64,000 nucleotides of DNA, from positions 496,001 to 560,000 of the forward strand of contig MU858049.1 of assembly GCA_033297075.1 (NCBI GenBank), given 5' to 3'. This document shows, one piece after another, positions 19,029 through 30,177 of the stretch. The notes below the pieces were generated by a model. That model was given only the letters and a program-made list of their open reading frames with translations. It had not been told where the DNA came from and did not search any database. How positions within the stretch are numbered: the stretch's first letter is position 1; every line of letters starts with the position of its first letter. Both the position numbers and the translations under genes were made by a program. The stretch comes from Rhypophila decipiens. Its lineage: Eukaryota > Ascomycota > Sordariomycetes > Sordariales > Naviculisporaceae.

Positions 19029-21758
19029 CTACCTCGCATCAGCCATGACAACATCCATCTCCATACCAGCCCCCTCTTCCTCATCAACATCCAAACTAGG
19101 CGCCAAGCTCTCCATCTCCCGAAGGGTATACTCCACAAGATAACTCTCATCAACAAGCTCCTCAACACGCTTATAATGCCGCTCGGTATAAACCCGCAGC
19201 GCATTCAACACCTCGCCCAGACTCTTTTGGCCCCTTGCACCCCTAACACTCAGATTCGAAAATTTATTCGCCGGGTACAGCCTCACCAGTGCCCAGAGGA
19301 TTTTCTGCGCAACAGGTGCAGTCCTGGCATTGGTATTCCAATCGCGCAATCTGAGGAGTAACAAGAAGATCTGCTCGTCTGATAGCCCGCCGAGGACATC
19401 GTCTACTGCCTTTACCCCTGTCAGACTTTGGTCCTCGGGCTTGTTGCTCGTGACTACATTTGTGAAAATACTGAGTAATCGTCCAGGATGGTTGAGTTGC
19501 AAAGCTAGGACGATGGCATCCCTGTAAGCCCCCGCGTACATGTAATTCTGGAGCTGTTGTTCCTGCTCCACGAGCTTGAGCTGCGCTTCATTGGCCTTGG
19601 ATGCTGTTTCAGAGGAAGTATCCTTCCAAAACGTGATCTTTGAGTCGCTACCTCCCGAGACAATGGTGTTGGTTTGCGGGTGGACCGTCAACGTCCAGAG
19701 ACGATCTTCGTGGTTGTCGAGCGTGCATTCTGTTTCCCCCGAGTTGGCGTCCCATATCTTGACTAGAGAGTCTGCCCCCGCCGAGGCGAATAAAATCTTG
19801 CGCTTTTGGGTATTTTCTGTGTCGGTGGGGATTCTGAGAAAGGCGACTTTGAGGATGTTGTGCGAGTGGCCTTCGAATGTGCGGAGACAGGTGTAATCTG
19901 CCAGGTTCCATAGTTTGATGGTCTTGTCGCCGGAGCCTGTGAGGATTACGCCTTTTCCAGAGACGGAGCCGCCTGTTTCTCCTGAAATGGCGGGCATGTT
20001 GGCTGGTGCGAATTTCACGGTCCAGACACCGCGCCGATGGCCTTTTAGGATTCCTTGTACTTCGAGCCTTTCGACGTCCCAGATTTTGACCGTCTTGTCT
20101 TGTGACGCTGAGGCGAATAAACGCCCGTTGGGGCTGATGTCTAGCGCGTTGATGTCTTTTTCGTGGGCTAGGCGGCGGAGACTTGTTTGGCGCGTGATGT
20201 CACGCTTTTGGACGAAACGGTCTTGGGACCCTGAGATGAGGAACGGTGGTGGGTGGTCGAGTGGGTTCTTGAATGCGTCTGAGGATTCTTGGGGTATGGT
20301 TTTGGGGAGAGCAACGGCACCGACTGACTCCAAGTGGCCGGTGAAGACGGCATAGCAGGTGTAGGAGTCGTTGGCCGCGTCGAGGCGCCAGAGCCGTGCC
20401 GTGTTGTCCTTCGCTCCGCTGGCTATCCAGTGGCCGGACCAGTCGACGTCTAGAGACATGATGATATCCTCGTGTCCTTTTAGTAAAGCGACGTCGTGGC
20501 CAAAGTAGCCAGCATCGTCGTCTGAGTCTGTTTTCTCGTTAGAGTCTGCCACTGACACGAGTCTGATATCTTCAGAGTTTGTCGCCAGAGCCATGACCGA
20601 CTGGTCCGGGAGAGCGTAGACGAAATCCAATATTTCATCGTGTGTGCCCGAGATTCGTCTAAAGGGCACCATGGGAACCCCCGCCTGGGTGAAAATCTCG
20701 CTAGAAGAGGGTATGCGGTAGAAGGCGAGGGTGAAATCAGCTTGCGCGCACACGACAAGAGACTTGTGCGGCAGCGATACCGCCTGTAATATGCTCTCGC
20801 CCTCTGATTTCGCATCCTGTTTAGCCGTGATTTCCTGGTGCGTGGTTGTGTCCCATAGCCGCAAGAGTCCACTCGTGCCAGCTGAGTACATCAGCTTTCC
20901 CTCGTTCAAGAAGCCGACCGCCTCGACAGATTCGTGTCGCAGCATCGGCACGCCGCTCCATTGCCCATCCTTCCAGAGCCACATGGTCATGGTCTGGTCT
21001 CGACTGCCGCTCAACAGAGCGTGAAGCTCGGGGGAGTAGTCTATGCTCTGGATGTTCGACTCGTGCGCTTCTTTTTTCCTCTTGGCGTCGGCGTAAACAG
21101 GTGTGGTGGTGCGCTCGGCCAGGTCAAATACGCGGAGCTTGCCGTCCTGGTTGCCGTAGGCGAGGCGGAACTTGGAGATGGGCGCTTCGCCATCGCGAGA
21201 TCCGTTCTCTTTGGTGTGCTTGCCCTTCTTTCCTTTGCGAGCCGAGTCGCTCTTGTCTGAGGCCGCTACCTCAAAGAAATGCAATGCCGAGATGAGAATG
21301 CTCGGCCCGCTGACGGTGTGTGTGACGTACCCTCCCACGATGTCCCAGATCTTGATGGCTCCGTCTGCGGCGCCAGTTGCCAGGAGTGTGCTGGTCTTGT
21401 CCACGGCGAGGACCACGACGGGGGTCGCATGCGGTTTCGTTGTCCGTAAAAGTGTCGGCTCTACTGAGTCAAAGTCTGGAGAGATCTTCAACGAGTATAT
21501 GCGCATAGTAAGAGATCGGGAGCAGACGATGAGGTGAGAAGCAGAGGGAGTAATCGTCAGCGTCGAGATTGGCTCTCCATCGCCCTCAATGGTGGCCAAA
21601 TGTTTCCCAGTGGTGAGCTCGGTCAGGACGGCCTCCTCGCCCATTGTCGAAGCTAATATCCTTGCGCCATTGTCGAGGCCGACCGAACCGCCCGTATAAA
21701 TTGGTTGTATAACATTGCTGACTTCAAAAGTCGTCGTCGGAGTTTGCCTGTTTGCCAT
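19029..21758 (-). CDS. utp13: U3 snoRNP / SSU processome WD40 protein UTP13
   Basis: Intronless, 909 aa, starting at the ATG of MANRQTPTTTFEV; the open frame extends upstream but without an ATG. UTP13 belongs to the UTP-B subcomplex that acts with U3 snoRNA in early 18S pre-rRNA processing in the nucleolus. The tandem WD40 propellers are clear (GAADGAIKIWDI, GSRDQTMTMWLWKD, SGAKDNTARLWRLD, ASQDKTVKIWDV, GSGDKTIKLWNL, SAGADSLVKIWDAN, SGGSDSKITFWKD). The C-terminal Utp13 domain starts near 740 and includes LLLLRLRDWNTNART and the SLGEVLNALRVYTERHYKR helix region, followed by an acidic tail. Size and domain order match the family. A Lys-rich insertion (KKGKHTKEN) sits in an N-terminal propeller loop. 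Confidence 0.95.
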   Translation of the reverse strand: MANRQTPTTTFEVSNVIQPIYTGGSVGLDNGARILASTMGEEAVLTELTTGKHLATIEGDGEPISTLTITPSASHLIVCSRSLTMRIYSLKISPDFDSVEPTLLRTTKPHATPVVVLAVDKTSTLLATGAADGAIKIWDIVGGYVTHTVSGPSILISALHFFEVAASDKSDSARKGKKGKHTKENGSRDGEAPISKFRLAYGNQDGKLRVFDLAERTTTPVYADAKRKKEAHESNIQSIDYSPELHALLSGSRDQTMTMWLWKDGQWSGVPMLRHESVEAVGFLNEGKLMYSAGTSGLLRLWDTTTHQEITAKQDAKSEGESILQAVSLPHKSLVVCAQADFTLAFYRIPSSSEIFTQAGVPMVPFRRISGTHDEILDFVYALPDQSVMALATNSEDIRLVSVADSNEKTDSDDDAGYFGHDVALLKGHEDIIMSLDVDWSGHWIASGAKDNTARLWRLDAANDSYTCYAVFTGHLESVGAVALPKTIPQESSDAFKNPLDHPPPFLISGSQDRFVQKRDITRQTSLRRLAHEKDINALDISPNGRLFASASQDKTVKIWDVERLEVQGILKGHRRGVWTVKFAPANMPAISGETGGSVSGKGVILTGSGDKTIKLWNLADYTCLRTFEGHSHNILKVAFLRIPTDTENTQKRKILFASAGADSLVKIWDANSGETECTLDNHEDRLWTLTVHPQTNTIVSGGSDSKITFWKDTSSETASKANEAQLKLVEQEQQLQNYMYAGAYRDAIVLALQLNHPGRLLSIFTNVVTSNKPEDQSLTGVKAVDDVLGGLSDEQIFLLLLRLRDWNTNARTAPVAQKILWALVRLYPANKFSNLSVRGARGQKSLGEVLNALRVYTERHYKRVEELVDESYLVEYTLREMESLAPSLDVDEEEGAGMEMDVVMADAR

Positions 21759-22335
21759 TGTGTTGCGCCGTATCTTCCACCAGGCCAAAAATATCTGTTT
21801 TTTGTTGTTTGTCGTTTGGGCGACGGAACGGATGCCTTCAGTGGGCTGTCCGTTGCGACGGTTAATTTTTTTCCGATAAGCCGAGCAAATAAGGTTATCT
21901 TAGCGCATCACCTTGCATCAGTGGGGCCGCAGCCAAAAACACGAGAAGCTGATCCCTGCATCCTTGAGACCCACACCATCTTGCCACGGCCCTGGCCTTG
22001 GCGTGATCAACCTCAGCACTTCTCAGCTCCTCTTGAGTCTTGTGTAACGAGCAGGTCCAGCATGCCACACAGAGGGTGACGCGAGAGCTCTCGTTATTCT
22101 CAGTAGTGAGCTCACTGAGCCCCGTCATACTGTTCTATCCTTTTGAAGATCGTTTATCCCAGATCAACCTCGGGCAAGGAAAGCAGAAAAAGGAACGTGG
22201 GCCTCAAAAAATGAGAGGCTCACTTCGAGTTTAAACCAAAGACAGACAATATGAGCCAACACCAGCCATCAACTCATCAGCAAAGAAACCAATACTGCAA
22301 ATAAAAACCGATATATATATAGAGAGTAACTAAAA
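21759..22335. other. Divergent promoter region
   Basis: About 580 bp separate the starts of UTP13 (-) and the membrane protein gene (+). An (AT)n(AG)n tract at about 22310-22326 lies just before the plus-strand ATG. No gene is seen. Confidence 0.5.
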
Positions 22336-24279
22336 ATGACGATCCTACCCTCGTTGATCGCCCAAGCTATGGTATGCACACCTCTTTCTCTTCTCTCTAC
22401 CCTCCATTGACCACGAACACAGGGTCGGTCCCCATATGATGACGAGGTCTGGCACCTGTCGGGCCACCCAACTCCAGGGGAGCACTCGCAGCGGTATCAA
22501 CAGCAGTATGACCAGCGTGGCCGGCCAGTCAACCCCGATACCCGGAGACTCAACAGGGACATCATCCGAGCCCACAACGAGGTGATGCTGGCTATTGGCG
22601 TCGCCGAACCAGAAATCAGCGAGAAGGACCAAGAGGCGAAGCAAAACAGCATCAAGAGGCACCGGCAAGCCGAGACCATGATTGCTAGGAGGCTTCTGTT
22701 TATCAATGGACTGGTTGAGAAGGCCCTCGTCTGGCTAGTCAATGGCATGAGACAGCAAATAATGGTCCGTACCATTCCTTCTTTTTATCTGTCTCTGTAT
22801 ATCTAACAGTCAATCAACAGGTCTACAAAGACTATGCGAGTCTTGGGTCACCCCAATTGCTCCAAGCCACCGGACGGTCTTGGAAGAACTATCTGGTCGC
22901 CGGCTTGCCTTCTTACGTCGTGAGCGATCTGTACGAGTACCTGTGGAGCGATCTCTATGAGTACTTGTGGACTGATCTCTACGAGTACTTGCGGTGCTTG
23001 GCCCCCGGGATTATGAATCGACTTGGAAATATCACACCCCACTCAGAGATGCTCTATACCGCAGCGTATGGCCCCTGTCCGCAAGAGACCAACAATGACA
23101 CGTCCTGATGCATGTTACAGATTCGACCACGTTCTCTCGTACCTCCGCCTTCACCTCGAGATCTTCAGCTTTCTCCAGCGGGTCGGCCTCGGCCCAACAG
23201 ACACCTTCCTCCCCACTTGGCGGTTTTTCCTTCCCGGAACCAGCATTTCGCCGCTGCCTGTCCCTCCTTTACCCACTTCACTCAACCCTGGCAGCGTAGC
23301 CGGCTGGATCGGCACTTTCGCTCTCGGTCTAGCTCCCTTTGCGGGATTCTACCTCTTTAAGCGCTATTCCATCGCATTCACCGATATTCTCAAGTTCAAG
23401 TACCACTCGGTCATTCCCGCGCCCCGGCCCCGCAATCCCAAGAGGTCAAGAGCACCACTGGGGGATGTGACGTCGCAGTATTACCCGGACGGCAGTGATC
23501 TGGAACCAGAAGATGCCGTCATTTTTTCTCACGGAAACGGAGGAGCAGACCTTGGTGGCGGACCGAACGAAGTGGCCGCGTTTCCGGTGGGCACAATCGG
23601 GCCAAGACGACAGAGCACCGCCTCGATAACATCGCGTCCACGCGGGAGCCGGGAGGACGAGTTCGCTAGCGACGACGAGGCCGAGAACGAAGAGTGGCGC
23701 AGGGCTGTTATTACCGTCGAGCTCGCCCCTGCTGAGTCGACGACGAATCTCCCCGGCGGGAACAACGATCTTGCAGAAATTCGTCCGCGGACGGAGGAGA
23801 ACGGTAATACGCAGCCCTACGAGCCTGTGTACAGGGTGAGCAAGTTTACCTTGTTGCCGTCATACTTTGCTGCGAGCATCTTGGGCTTGTCCACCTTTCG
23901 GTTGATCTCTACGCCGTGGGAGGCGTTTACGCTGAGCAGCATTGCGCGCGTGTATGCCACACGTGGGGCGGAGGGGACTGTGGTGGGCTTCGGGGGGTTG
24001 GTCATGAATGGCTTGAGTTGGAGAGGGATATTTACGCCGTGGCAGAGGTGGGAGTCTACCCTCGGGTTGGAGGGCCTGCTCTTTAATGGTCTGAGTTTCG
24101 TCGCGCTGGGCCTGACCTGGATTCTGAAAAAGTCCAAGGTTAGTGAGGAGGAATGGGAAGAGCGAGGGAAACGGGAGAGGGAAGCTGAGGAGGAGGCGAG
24201 GATACCAGAGGCTAGTCAAGAAGAGCATGGGCTGGGAGAGGGGCAGTCATCGCAGGGCCCTCAACAACAGAGACCATAG
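22336..24279 (+). CDS. Unnamed fungal multi-pass membrane protein
   Basis: Predicted exons 22336-22371, 22423-22764, 22821-23065 and 23121-24279 (593 aa). The N-terminus MTILPSLIAQAM is joined to a polar region (YQQQYDQRGRPVNPDTRRLNR) that reads as coding throughout. About four membrane segments are predicted near 265-287, 449-470, 491-510 and 522-541, separated by a hydrophilic, acidic loop (about 310-440). The C-terminus is a highly charged Glu/Arg helix (EEEWEERGKREREAEEE) followed by a Gln-rich end. I do not recognise the family and give no function. The last intron is the least certain: a GTATGG donor at 23066 keeps frame, but GTAC donors inside the 24-bp repeats (for example 22931) would also keep frame and remove the repeats. 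Confidence 0.7.
22922..22993 (+). repeat. 24-bp tandem repeat, three units, in frame
   Basis: Units 22922-22945, 22946-22969 and 22970-22993 differ by a few substitutions and encode DLYEYLW plus one variable residue. Each unit contains a GTAC that could act as a weak splice donor. Confidence 0.9.
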
Positions 24280-24699
24280 TCGTATGAGAAGAAGATTGAG
24301 GATCGAATGCCAGGGTGGCGGCACACCACGACCACACCGGGCTGTTGTCGGAGCATAACTTTGAGTTTCATTACCGCTATATATAAATCGAGAGAAGAAT
24401 TGACGACGTTTATATCATGATTAGCTTCAGTAGCGACGAAAAGTACATAATGGATTACATGAAGGTCTTGGAGAGTCGACCGACCAAGTCCAGGTGTGGA
24501 CGAAATCTCTTTTTACATGACACGAGGAAAATAGACAAAAAGCAAGCGACCATCTAGTTCTGGCATGCCAAGTTAATTCACAGCTACCAGCCCCAGGCAA
24601 GGACAATATTCCTCCTTGGCAAATATCATTCTGTTCCTTTCGGCAGCAGCAATGGTTTGGAACTTGGATGGTGGGCATACTCGAACACTGTTGCTTTCC
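24280..24699. other. Intergenic, no gene seen
   Basis: Downstream region of the membrane protein gene, up to the repeat element. Open frames here are shadows without domains. Confidence 0.4.
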
Positions 24700-25260
24700 C
24701 ATCAGGTACCGGGCCAGGTCGGGTCGGGCCGGCCGGCAGTCAACACCTTCCCCCGGTTCCCACCGGCACGGGTGGTTTATCAACCGGTCTACTGAGCCGA
24801 ACTCTCGCCGAAAAGGCAACACCGAATCTGGCTGCAAAGTCAGATTGGTTCTCGACTCGATGGATCTCTCTTGAGATCCAAGTTCGATTCCTCGCATCAT
24901 CGAACTTTGGTTCTTTGTATCAGAGGAGTCTACTCATGAGCGGCTGAAAAGCTACTCTGATACCACCCGGTTTACCCAGTACTTCGTGGTAATATACCAC
25001 TACATCTATAATAAGGGGGCTAAGTTAGTTTGAGAAATCCGGACCTGAAAAGGGGTCTCCGGACTATTGAACGAAACTGGCTACTTTGTTAGATGAGGAT
25101 CTATAAGTGGGCTAAGTTAGTTTGAGAACTGTGGACCTGACGAGGTCTCCGGACTATTAAACAGGACTGGCTACTTGGTGAGATCTGTAAAAATACGCAA
25201 GGGTTTTTCGTAGGCACCTGAGAAGGTGCTGAGCTTTTTGGACTTTTCTATGTTTCTCTT
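24700..25260 (-). repeat. Dispersed repeat, copy 1 (inverted relative to copy 2)
   Basis: The reverse complement of this interval matches 33790-34180 in blocks: AAAAGTCCAAAAAGCTCAGCA, then CCTACGAAAAACCC, then a GGTTCTTTGT block, then GTAGACCGGTTGATAA, and weakly beyond. Copy 1 carries about 230 bp extra, including a 92-bp tandem duplication. A B-box-like string (AGTTCGATTCC) at about 24881-24891 and a 7-bp inverted repeat at 24862-24879 lie inside. No intact coding sequence is present. It could be a tRNA-derived SINE, a degraded LTR piece (a TGGTATCAGAG string is present on the minus strand), or another non-autonomous element. Confidence 0.75.
25017..25195. repeat. 92-bp tandem duplication inside repeat copy 1
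   Basis: Units starting at 25017 and 25109 share GGGCTAAGTTAGTTTGAGA, GGTCTCCGGACTATT and ACTGGCTACTT with scattered substitutions. It is absent from copy 2, so it either arose in this copy or was deleted from the other. Confidence 0.85.
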
Positions 25261-25965
25261 TTTCCCTTTTCCTTGATCTGATTAAGATAATGGTAATGAA
25301 CCCAGCGGTACGATGGCAATTGCAGTTGTAAGACATATTATGATATCGCTTCAAGCTTGCCTGCGGATGACGACGGCTTCAATCACATACAGGAAAGAGA
25401 CTCTCACGAGGGAAGGATTGGATCGATCGTCAAACATCATCCGACAATTATAACCAAACGTTCCAAGAAGGGAGAGGCGTCAAGACTATCACGATTGGCA
25501 GTATACACGCATGTTGCAACTGCCGGACCAAGCAAGGTGTTCAAGTTTGCAATTGATGTACCTGAACTGACCGACTTGTCTGCTCACTACGTAATACTCA
25601 TAAACTAGATCAGCATCCATTCTTCATATACTCTATGGAAGAACATTGGGTAATCATGAACAAGACCACAGTCGTGAAGAATAAGGAATGATGTTCATCT
25701 GATCCTCATGGTTTCTCTTTCTTGCTGGTCTGCCTCCTTTCGGATCGTTCGTAAGTACAAAAGGTACCACCAACCTGTCATGGTTATCACTACGTATGTG
25801 CGGCACTCATTCATGTCCAAATCAGCCCAGAATTAGATCCAACGGCAAAATAACAGCGAATAACATGAGGCATAATAACCAACTAACGAAAACATAACTC
25901 ATACAATATCATCATCAAGTCTCTCATTCTCCTCCCCCTAACCGAAACGTCGTCGTCTTCGTTCG
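25261..25965. other. Intergenic, no gene seen
   Basis: Between the repeat and the lipase 3' end. The open frame at 25357-25608 has no recognisable motif. AT-rich sequence at 25840-25920 is probably the lipase 3' untranslated region. Confidence 0.4.
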
Positions 25966-27134
25966 TTACTCCTTGACCTCGGCCGCAAGCTTCTTATCCG
26001 CCTCAACCCACTGGTTAAGCATAGCCTCGATCTCCTTGTCCGTCATATCCCTATGCGCCCCTTCAACCTCACCCGCCTGGCGACTCTTCATCTTCTTCCA
26101 AGGCGTCTCACCAGTCGCACACCCGTTGATCTTAAAGAAATACCACCCATGCGGGTCAAGATTGAACCCGGTAGTCCCGCCGTTGCACTTGAGATTCGCA
26201 TGCCCGTCGCAGAATTTAACATCGCTTGTGCCGGGTGTATAGCTCGTCAACCAGTACTCGGGGGAGGTATGGCGAAAGTTGAAGATCAGGGGCGGGAGTC
26301 TGGCAATGGGGTCCGCGTCGTGGGTGACTCTGTACTCTGCACCGGCCTGGGAAGTGACGAATTTTGCAAAGGCCGAGTTTCCGACGCGGGGAGAGCCAAA
26401 GGTGAAGATGTCGACTGGGATGTTGGCTTGTTTGCGCAAGTAAGCGGCGGCGATTGTTGCGGTGGCTGCGCCGAGGGAGTGGCCTGTTGCTACGACGCGG
26501 TAGGTGGGGAATTGCTTGACTGAGGCCTGGGTGTGCGTGAATACCGCGGAGGAAATCTCTAGCCAGGAGGCGAAGAAGCCTGTGTGGAGGAGGCAGCCTT
26601 TTGTTATTGCGCAGGGGGTTTGGGTGGTGATGAAGTCGGTGATCCAGTTGCGCACAGAGACTGTACCCCGGAGGGAGATGACGATTAGTTTTTTGGTGTG
26701 GTCTACTGCGATGAAGCCCCTGTGGTCGGTTATTGGGCCTCTTTTTGCGCAAGAAAAGAAGTGTTGTTAGTGACGGTTAATATTTGGTAGAAAGGGACTG
26801 GATGAACTGGGTGTACATACCCAAAAGAAGCAACCGTCGTCACGTTGTTGGCCTCGACGTCGGGGCAGACGCCATCTGAGCAGACAATCTTTTGCCCCGG
26901 GTCGTTGTAGCTGTTACAGTAGGTGGCCCCCGCGTACTGGGCAAAGAATTTGAATTCGTTGAGCTGCTCGGTCGTGACAACATCTGCTAGGGGCATGTTA
27001 GTTGGGTCTCTTTTGAGGAGCAAGGAATGAGAAGAAAGAAAGAAAAACATACCTCTCCTCTCCAGAAACGGCGATGCCAAGGTGACCGGTGAAAGGGTCG
27101 CTGCCAAAAGGCAGGAAACGAGTGTGGTCCTCAT
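25966..27134 (-). CDS. Secreted class 3 lipase / feruloyl-esterase-like hydrolase
   Basis: Predicted exons (5' to 3') 27134-27053, 26983-26821 and 26740-25966 (339 aa), with GTATGT donors and a CTAAC branch in intron 1. A signal peptide (MRTTLVSCLLAATLSPVTLA) and a short propeptide ending ERR, a likely Kex2-type site, precede the mature start DVVTTEQLNEF. The alpha/beta-hydrolase core follows Thermomyces lanuginosus lipase: FFAQYAGATYC, LIVISLRGT (oxyanion region), nucleophile elbow GHSLG with Ser170, catalytic Asp in DADPIARLPP and catalytic His in DPHGWYF. It should hydrolyse triglycerides or related esters outside the cell. A charged helical tail of about 45 residues extends beyond the usual C-terminus. 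It is divergent from the beta-glucosidase gene across a 3 kb spacer. Confidence 0.9.
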
Positions 27135-27268
27135 TCTGTTGTGATAAAAGGAGTGAATGTGTTCCCGAACAAACGAATGAAGGGACGAAACAGAAAATGA
27201 GGCTTAACCGGTCACCGGGATGAGGAGAGAAGAAGAAAACAGACACACAAGCGAGGCCATGATTTGGT

Positions 27269-27277
27269 CTTTATATC
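27269..27277 (-). promoter_or_regulatory. TATA-like box of the lipase gene
   Basis: GATATAAAG on the minus strand, about 135 nt upstream of the lipase ATG. Position and sequence fit a fungal TATA box; no other evidence. Confidence 0.45.
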
Positions 27278-30031
27278 TCAACAGCTTTGGATGTCTCCAG
27301 GTAGATCTTCCTAAGCGAACGTTGGAGAGGACGGGGAGGGATAGCGAATAGGCCATGTACAGATCGGTCCTAGTCTCCAGGTAGGGTCGTCTGAACTACT
27401 GCGTACGGAGACGCATCGTGGGTGTGGCTCATTTGCATGGATGGGGTCTACGGTATCCGTGGACTATGGTTGCGAATGTTCTGCGCGGTGGTCCAAGATT
27501 GGGGCAACTTGTTTTGCATAGTGTTCACGAAGATGGGGGTCAGCCTTGTGGACATGAACTTCAATGCAAGTGATGCCCCCTATCAGGTCCATGATATTGA
27601 ATCTTCGAGCACCGAGGGCAAGGTAGGCGACCACATCGATGAGAATCTGGTACACTAGGGAGTCAGGACACTATGGTACGGATACCGTTGGATGCTTCTC
27701 CTTTTCCAGTCGAGGCCTAGAAGCCTTCTAGAAGAGCACAACCAACATTCAGGCTAATCGCCCAAGCAATCTCTTCCACTGCTGCTGTTACTCCATCATG
27801 ATACCAATGGCGTCCTGCAGCGTTGGCGATAGTCTCCCTTCTGGATATCTCTTCGTGGCGAGAATTTCTTCGAGACTTGGAAGTGAGGTGCAGATGGAGA
27901 GCTCGAGGTCCGTGTTGATCAGGGATATGGTGCGGGAATCGCACGGCCGTTTTAGTGGCTTGCAGGGGTGCTAAGAGCCCCCCATTCAGCCCCATTCGAG
28001 TCCCACAGAGCCCTTTTGGGGAAGGCGCCAGGGGCAGAGGAGGCTCATGGAACATCGCTTGATGATAACGACATTCACTCTGCAGGCTTCTGCAGCGAAA
28101 TGGAAGGAGTTTAAGTCTGGTGGTTGCACAAGTTCGAACGGTCAAGAGCCCAAGACTCTGCTAGGCCTTTGCTCGACTTTGTTGCGCACCCCACGTGAAC
28201 AGCTGAACGGCACCAGCAGACTCCTTCCCCTCCAGGGAGCTTCTTTTCCCCATATATTTTGGGCATTAATGTCGGGGGTCTGGATGTTTTCGAGTTAGCT
28301 TCATGTGAGTTTTGAGGGGTGGGTCCTGATTCCGCCCTGGTTGTCCGTCTTGAGTTGCATGGAGAGTTCCGGCTATAATTGGCGCGGTTGTTGGGTGGTT
28401 GGATAAGGGAAATCAGCAAAGACTTGAGGTGAACGTGGTGAAGAAGACGGAAAGAATGGCATCTGGGGCTCGGGTCGCGGGAATGCGGGCACGAGGTCTG
28501 GATTAGTCATCCTTGGCCTCATCGAGGTTATCCTTATCGGTGTGGGCGCAGTGTGAACTTTTAACTTGAAGGAACAACGGGCAGAGATGCGCTGAAGAAG
28601 CCGCACATTCACAGCAAATTCAAAAACCCAATAGTTCTCAACCCGAGTTCGACTGACTCTGATTGTGGCTTGCCCTGATTGTGAGGCGGGCCCTGGGCGA
28701 GCCCTCCCTCGACCTTGTACGATAACGCTCAAGCTTCCCATTTTGCTCATTAACGATTTGGCATGCGAAGTCCCTGGCGGCGATGTCACGCAGAATCGTC
28801 TGCTGTCGCTACTCCATGACTCCAGTCGCTCCACTGATTTATCGACCTGGCAAGAGTCAAGGCTGGAAACGCCCTAGGAGAATTTGTGAGCACCGATTTC
28901 GTAATACGTATCGACTCTCAGTCCTCGAAAGTGTCGGGCCAAGAGCCGTTTAGGGATCGCAATACCGGACGCTCGCTGCACCGCGTCACATTTGCGCGCT
29001 CCATGTTTCATTCGCCTCGCCATCACATCGCCCGCTCCCGCGATTTCCAGCCAAAAAAGGCCCATCAAGATCGTCTGGAACTCTGGATGCACTTGGTCGC
29101 GCAGTCTTAAGTTACCAGAGTATCAATCTCGAAGGACTTGCAACAACATCGGCCATGTGAAAGAGGACCGAGAACTTGGGCTCATCCGGATCGGGCCAGC
29201 CCCGGTCCCCCGCAAATGTCATCCACGCGCGAGAGGAGCTCAGCGAGTGACAATGACAGCCATGGAGTCATGGAGTCATGGATATTCCCAGTCTCTTTTC
29301 AGAAGGTGCTCTGTTCAGCGGGCACCGTGCGGATCCGCTTTCCCCGGATCTCAAGCTTGTCCTTCAGGTTTATGTCGTCTCGCCAACTCAGAGCGCCCGA
29401 AGCCGAAAGGTGAGACCACAAGGACGCCGATGCCGATGCCGGGTGCTGTCGTCGAGGCCCGGTACCGTGTCTGCCGTGAGGGACACGCTGACTTAGACCT
29501 CGGTGAGTCAGGGGTAAAGACAGCGATGCCCCGCATGATTCTCAATCTTCTGTTCCTTGCAGATCCAATCTCTGGTCCCGATCTGTGCACACCTTGGTTT
29601 GGGAGTGCAGCCCGGGTAGGCATGCACACAATGCCGTGCAGTTATTGGGCGCCCAAGTTCCCGGTTTTTCCTTGTTTCTGTCTTTATTGAAGCTCGCAAC
29701 CAATCTCACAGGCTGCCGTGCTGCTGGCGAATGGTGCTGAGAGCAAGAATGTGACCCCCCATATGGCCTATATTGGTGATGATTAACCTGGCTGTCCCCA
29801 TATTACATGCCCATCGTAATAAATCTCGTCCTATCGACCAGCTGCCCAACTACGTATGTAACCATGCGCAGCGATAAAGTTACCGTGGGCCGGAGCGGGA
29901 GCATCCCACATTGTCACCCAAGATTCGGCCACAACAGGGCTCACAAGTCACGTCGTCCATAAACCCACAGGCGGGTGACGCATCGGTCAAGACTGTTGCA
30001 ATGGATTCGGGCGTGTCGGGCGCGTCGGCGT
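27278..30031. other. Spacer between divergent secreted hydrolase genes
   Basis: About 2.7 kb with no supported gene. Open frames (for example 27717-28145 minus, 28373-28834 minus, 28992-29690 plus) mostly begin at non-ATG codons and have no domain. A short tandem duplication of CATGGAGT lies at about 29263-29279. It probably contains regulatory sequence for both flanking genes. Confidence 0.4.
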
Positions 30032-30039
30032 TATTTAAA
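30032..30039 (+). promoter_or_regulatory. TATA-like box of the beta-glucosidase gene
   Basis: TATTTAAA 139-146 nt upstream of the ATG at 30178, the spacing also seen for the lipase. Assigned from sequence and position. Confidence 0.4.
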
Positions 30040-30177
30040 CAGAGGCTCCCTGGATTTCCCATATCCTCAGGTTTCCCTTTCCATCTTTACCTGAGCTGCA
30101 GTGGGCGTATGGAAAGCCTTCAAGTCGACCAGTGAGCCAGATCTTGCAGCCATTCCATCACGGGCTCGACAGCAATC

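Noticed and set aside
22921..22993. CRISPR-like short repeats
   Set aside because: Three directly adjacent in-frame 24-bp units without spacers in a eukaryotic coding region; no CRISPR array is present anywhere in the window.
24870..24895. Possible tRNA gene at AGTTCGATTCC
   Set aside because: The T-arm does not pair and no acceptor stem can be built; better explained as part of the dispersed repeat.
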